Origin: Microbacterium trichothecenolyticum
GTDB lineage: Bacteria > Actinomycetota > Actinomycetes > Actinomycetales > Microbacteriaceae
Direction: 5' to 3'
Length of the DNA: 64,000 bases
Assembly: GCF_030818955.1 (NCBI RefSeq)
Contig: NZ_JAUTBF010000001.1
Span: 3,658,001-3,722,000 of the forward strand
The translations under genes and the position numbers were made by a program. Below, piece by piece: positions 62,399 to 64,000 of this stretch. The notes below the pieces were generated by a model. It was not told where the DNA came from, searched no databases, and was given only the letters and a program-made list of their open reading frames with translations. Every line of letters starts with the position of its first letter. Position 1 is the stretch's first letter.

Positions 62399-63198
62399 AC
62401 GAGAGGGATTTCGCCGACCTCGCTGCCGGTCACGCGCTCAACGCGCTGTCGGACGCAGATGAACGCGCGTACCAGGAGGCTCTGGCGGGACATCCGCAGT
62501 GGGAGCTCCATGTCCGCCGTGCCGCCGACGCGGTAGCCGCCATCAGCGACACCATCGAGCCCGTCGAGCCGCCGGCGTCCGTTCGCGCCTCGCTGTTCGC
62601 CCGGATCTCGGAGCTGCCGCAGGAGCAGCCTGCCTTCGCAGCCGATCCCCTCGAGTCCGATGCCGAAGACTTCGCCGCCGCAGGCCCCGCACCGGTCGAT
62701 CCCGAGGCCGACGTCCCGCGTCCCGCGGCGTCCTTCGGGTGGGGCCGGCGCCGATGGTTCACGTTGGCCGCCTCGGTCGCAGCCGTCCTCGTGCTGGGCT
62801 TCGGCGCCGTCACGGTGGGGCAGCTGATGGCTCCTCCGGCCGCCGTCGTCGCGCTGGAGCAGATCGAGCAGGCGCCCGATGCCCGCTCGGCGTCGACCAC
62901 CATGGCCGATGGCACGGTCGCGACGGCGCACTGGTCACCATCGACGGGGCAGAGCGTGCTGGTCACCGACGGCATGCCCGCCCTCGCGTCGGGAACGACC
63001 TACGAACTCTGGTTCGTTCGCGGAGAGACGCCGATCGCCGCGGGCACCTTCGAACCGGATGCCGACGGCAAGGCCGTCGCGGTTCTCGACGGCGAGATGC
63101 ACGCCGGCGATGTCATCGCCGTCACGATCGAGCCCGCGGGAGGCTCGCCAGACGGTACCCCCAGCACGGAGCCGGTGGTCGCGGTCGCGACGGCCTGA
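62395..63198 (+). CDS. rskA: Anti-sigma-K factor RskA-like
   Basis: A 267-residue protein with an N-terminal anti-sigma domain (LAAGHALNALSDADERAYQE), a TM segment (about 120-143) and an extracytoplasmic RskA domain (about 150-267) with GTTYELWFVRGETPIAAGTF. It should hold the sigma factor until regulated proteolysis. GTG 62395 overlaps the sigma gene stop. With the neighbouring sigma gene frameshifted, its present partner is uncertain. Confidence 0.88.
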   Translation: MNERDFADLAAGHALNALSDADERAYQEALAGHPQWELHVRRAADAVAAISDTIEPVEPPASVRASLFARISELPQEQPAFAADPLESDAEDFAAAGPAPVDPEADVPRPAASFGWGRRRWFTLAASVAAVLVLGFGAVTVGQLMAPPAAVVALEQIEQAPDARSASTTMADGTVATAHWSPSTGQSVLVTDGMPALASGTTYELWFVRGETPIAAGTFEPDADGKAVAVLDGEMHAGDVIAVTIEPAGGSPDGTPSTEPVVAVATA

Positions 63199-63235
63199 GC
63201 CGCCGGGGCTCGGCCCTCGGCGAGGGCCGACGCCC

Positions 63236-63241
63236 TAGCCT
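63236..63241 (+). promoter_or_regulatory. -10 box of leaderless gene at 63248
   Basis: TAGCCT followed by 6 nt and ATG 63248; no ribosome site is present. Confidence 0.55.
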
Positions 63242-63247
63242 GGGACG

Positions 63248-63886
63248 ATGAGCGATTCCCCGCGCGAGTTCCACAAGCCGGTGCGGCGACCTGCCGAGCT
63301 GTTCGACCGTCTGTTCTCGGCCGAAGACCCGGCCGAGGTGTCGCGCGTGGCGCACAGCACCGCGCAGGCCCTGCTCTCGCGGGTACGTGCAGACCCGACG
63401 GTCGACGTCGTCGAACGCCTGGTCGCTTTCACCGACGATCACGGCATCGACGACATCGCCGAGCTGTGGTCGCGTTCGCCGGCTCGCTCACTCCCGGGCG
63501 CGCTGTGGCGGCTGTACCTGCTGCAGCTGATGATCCACGACGACGCAGCGACCGCGGCCCTGCTGTACGAGCGTGGACGCGTCGAGATGACGACGGTCGA
63601 TCCCGTGGTGGCCGGGGCGCCGGCCCCCGCCGGACCGGAAGAACTGGTGCAGCTGATCGACACGATCCTCCGGGGGCTCTTCGAGGGCGATTTCGCCGTC
63701 GCCCTCGATCGTGCCGCGGCGTTCTGCCGCGTTCAGGCGGCCGGCTCCACCCACCTCGCCGACGACTACGAGAACACCGAGTCGGAGCGGGCGACGGCAT
63801 TGACCACGCGGGCGCTGCGCCTGTCGACGTACGCCGACGACCTCGCGGCCGCGGCATCGTTGTGGCGCCGAGACGCACTGTCCTGA
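63248..63886 (+). CDS. Conserved actinobacterial protein, unknown
   Basis: A 212-residue soluble, mainly helical protein (REFHKPVRRPAELFDRLFSA near the start; DDIAELWSRSPARSLPGALW in the middle). I recall close relatives in Microbacteriaceae, sometimes labelled as RNA polymerase beta subunit in error; no polymerase motif is present. It is leaderless. The 114 bp after it to the window end show nothing. Confidence 0.75.
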   Translation: MSDSPREFHKPVRRPAELFDRLFSAEDPAEVSRVAHSTAQALLSRVRADPTVDVVERLVAFTDDHGIDDIAELWSRSPARSLPGALWRLYLLQLMIHDDAATAALLYERGRVEMTTVDPVVAGAPAPAGPEELVQLIDTILRGLFEGDFAVALDRAAAFCRVQAAGSTHLADDYENTESERATALTTRALRLSTYADDLAAAASLWRRDALS

Positions 63887-64000
63887 GGCGCTTCCCGGGC
63901 GGCGATCGACCCGCGGGACGCTGCGTCGGCAGAACTGCCGCTGACTCCCCGTGGTGGGCGCCCGCGTGAGGGCGGCGCACAGACGACCTGCGAAAAGAAA

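Noticed and set aside
63900..64000. Possible RNA gene at the right window edge
   Set aside because: No cloverleaf or terminator could be built from the visible bases.

Overview
The window looks like chromosome of a high-GC actinobacterium of the family Microbacteriaceae, most likely Microbacterium. This rests on uniformly high GC, a topoisomerase I with a lysine-rich tail, the order Tad-pilus genes / topA / tmk / holB, an LAXTG (sortase E type) sorting motif, and many leaderless genes with a TANNNT -10 box 6-7 nt before the start codon. No database was searched; family names come from motifs recognised by eye.

Layout. 0-1.4 kb: the end of a Tad/Flp pilus locus (two TadE-like genes). A DUF4244 gene here has lost its 5' half, next to a gene that resembles a conflict-system membrane protein. 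1.4-8.3 kb: housekeeping genes topA, tmk, holB, a lipoprotein alpha/beta hydrolase and deoC, then tRNA-Thr(CGT). 8.5-17.8 kb: membrane proteins, an MmpL exporter under a palindromic operator, a nicotinamidase-like hydrolase, a PAS histidine kinase, a molybdopterin oxidoreductase, a DMT exporter and an Lrp/AsnC regulator. 17.9-21 kb: a mesX-mesD type methionine synthase pair with a divergent LysR gene. 21-27.8 kb: secreted proteins, a subtilase/GH18 fusion and a two-component system. 28-34.6 kb: a sulfur-acquisition operon (flavin monooxygenase, two acyl-CoA-dehydrogenase-like flavoproteins, methionine-type ABC importer).

The most interesting region is 35.4-49.1 kb. A ferric-siderophore-type ABC importer, a prolyl-oligopeptidase-like enzyme and a beta-propeller-like protein form one minus-strand operon. 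It is divergent from a RiPP azol(in)e gene set: a 32-residue candidate precursor, an E1-like leader-binding protein, a CocE-like hydrolase, a YcaO cyclodehydratase, a SagB-type dehydrogenase and two ABC exporter half-transporters. A perfect 15-bp Fur/Zur-like palindrome lies between the two operons. My reading is a metal-controlled, ribosomally made, heterocycle-containing peptide with its own export, re-import and hydrolysis genes, that is, a candidate RiPP metallophore. One exporter gene carries a frameshift.

An IS3-family element (about 49.13-50.42 kb) follows. Then comes an island of atypical composition, about 50.4-60.1 kb, with secreted and cell-wall proteins, an Lsr2 homologue, several pseudogenes and a serine recombinase gene broken by deletion and inversion. 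The island abuts the 3' end of tRNA-Lys(TTT). Beyond it are a siderophore-permease remnant, a fasciclin lipoprotein gene divergent from a sigK-like/rskA pair (the sigma gene is frameshifted), and a conserved leaderless gene.
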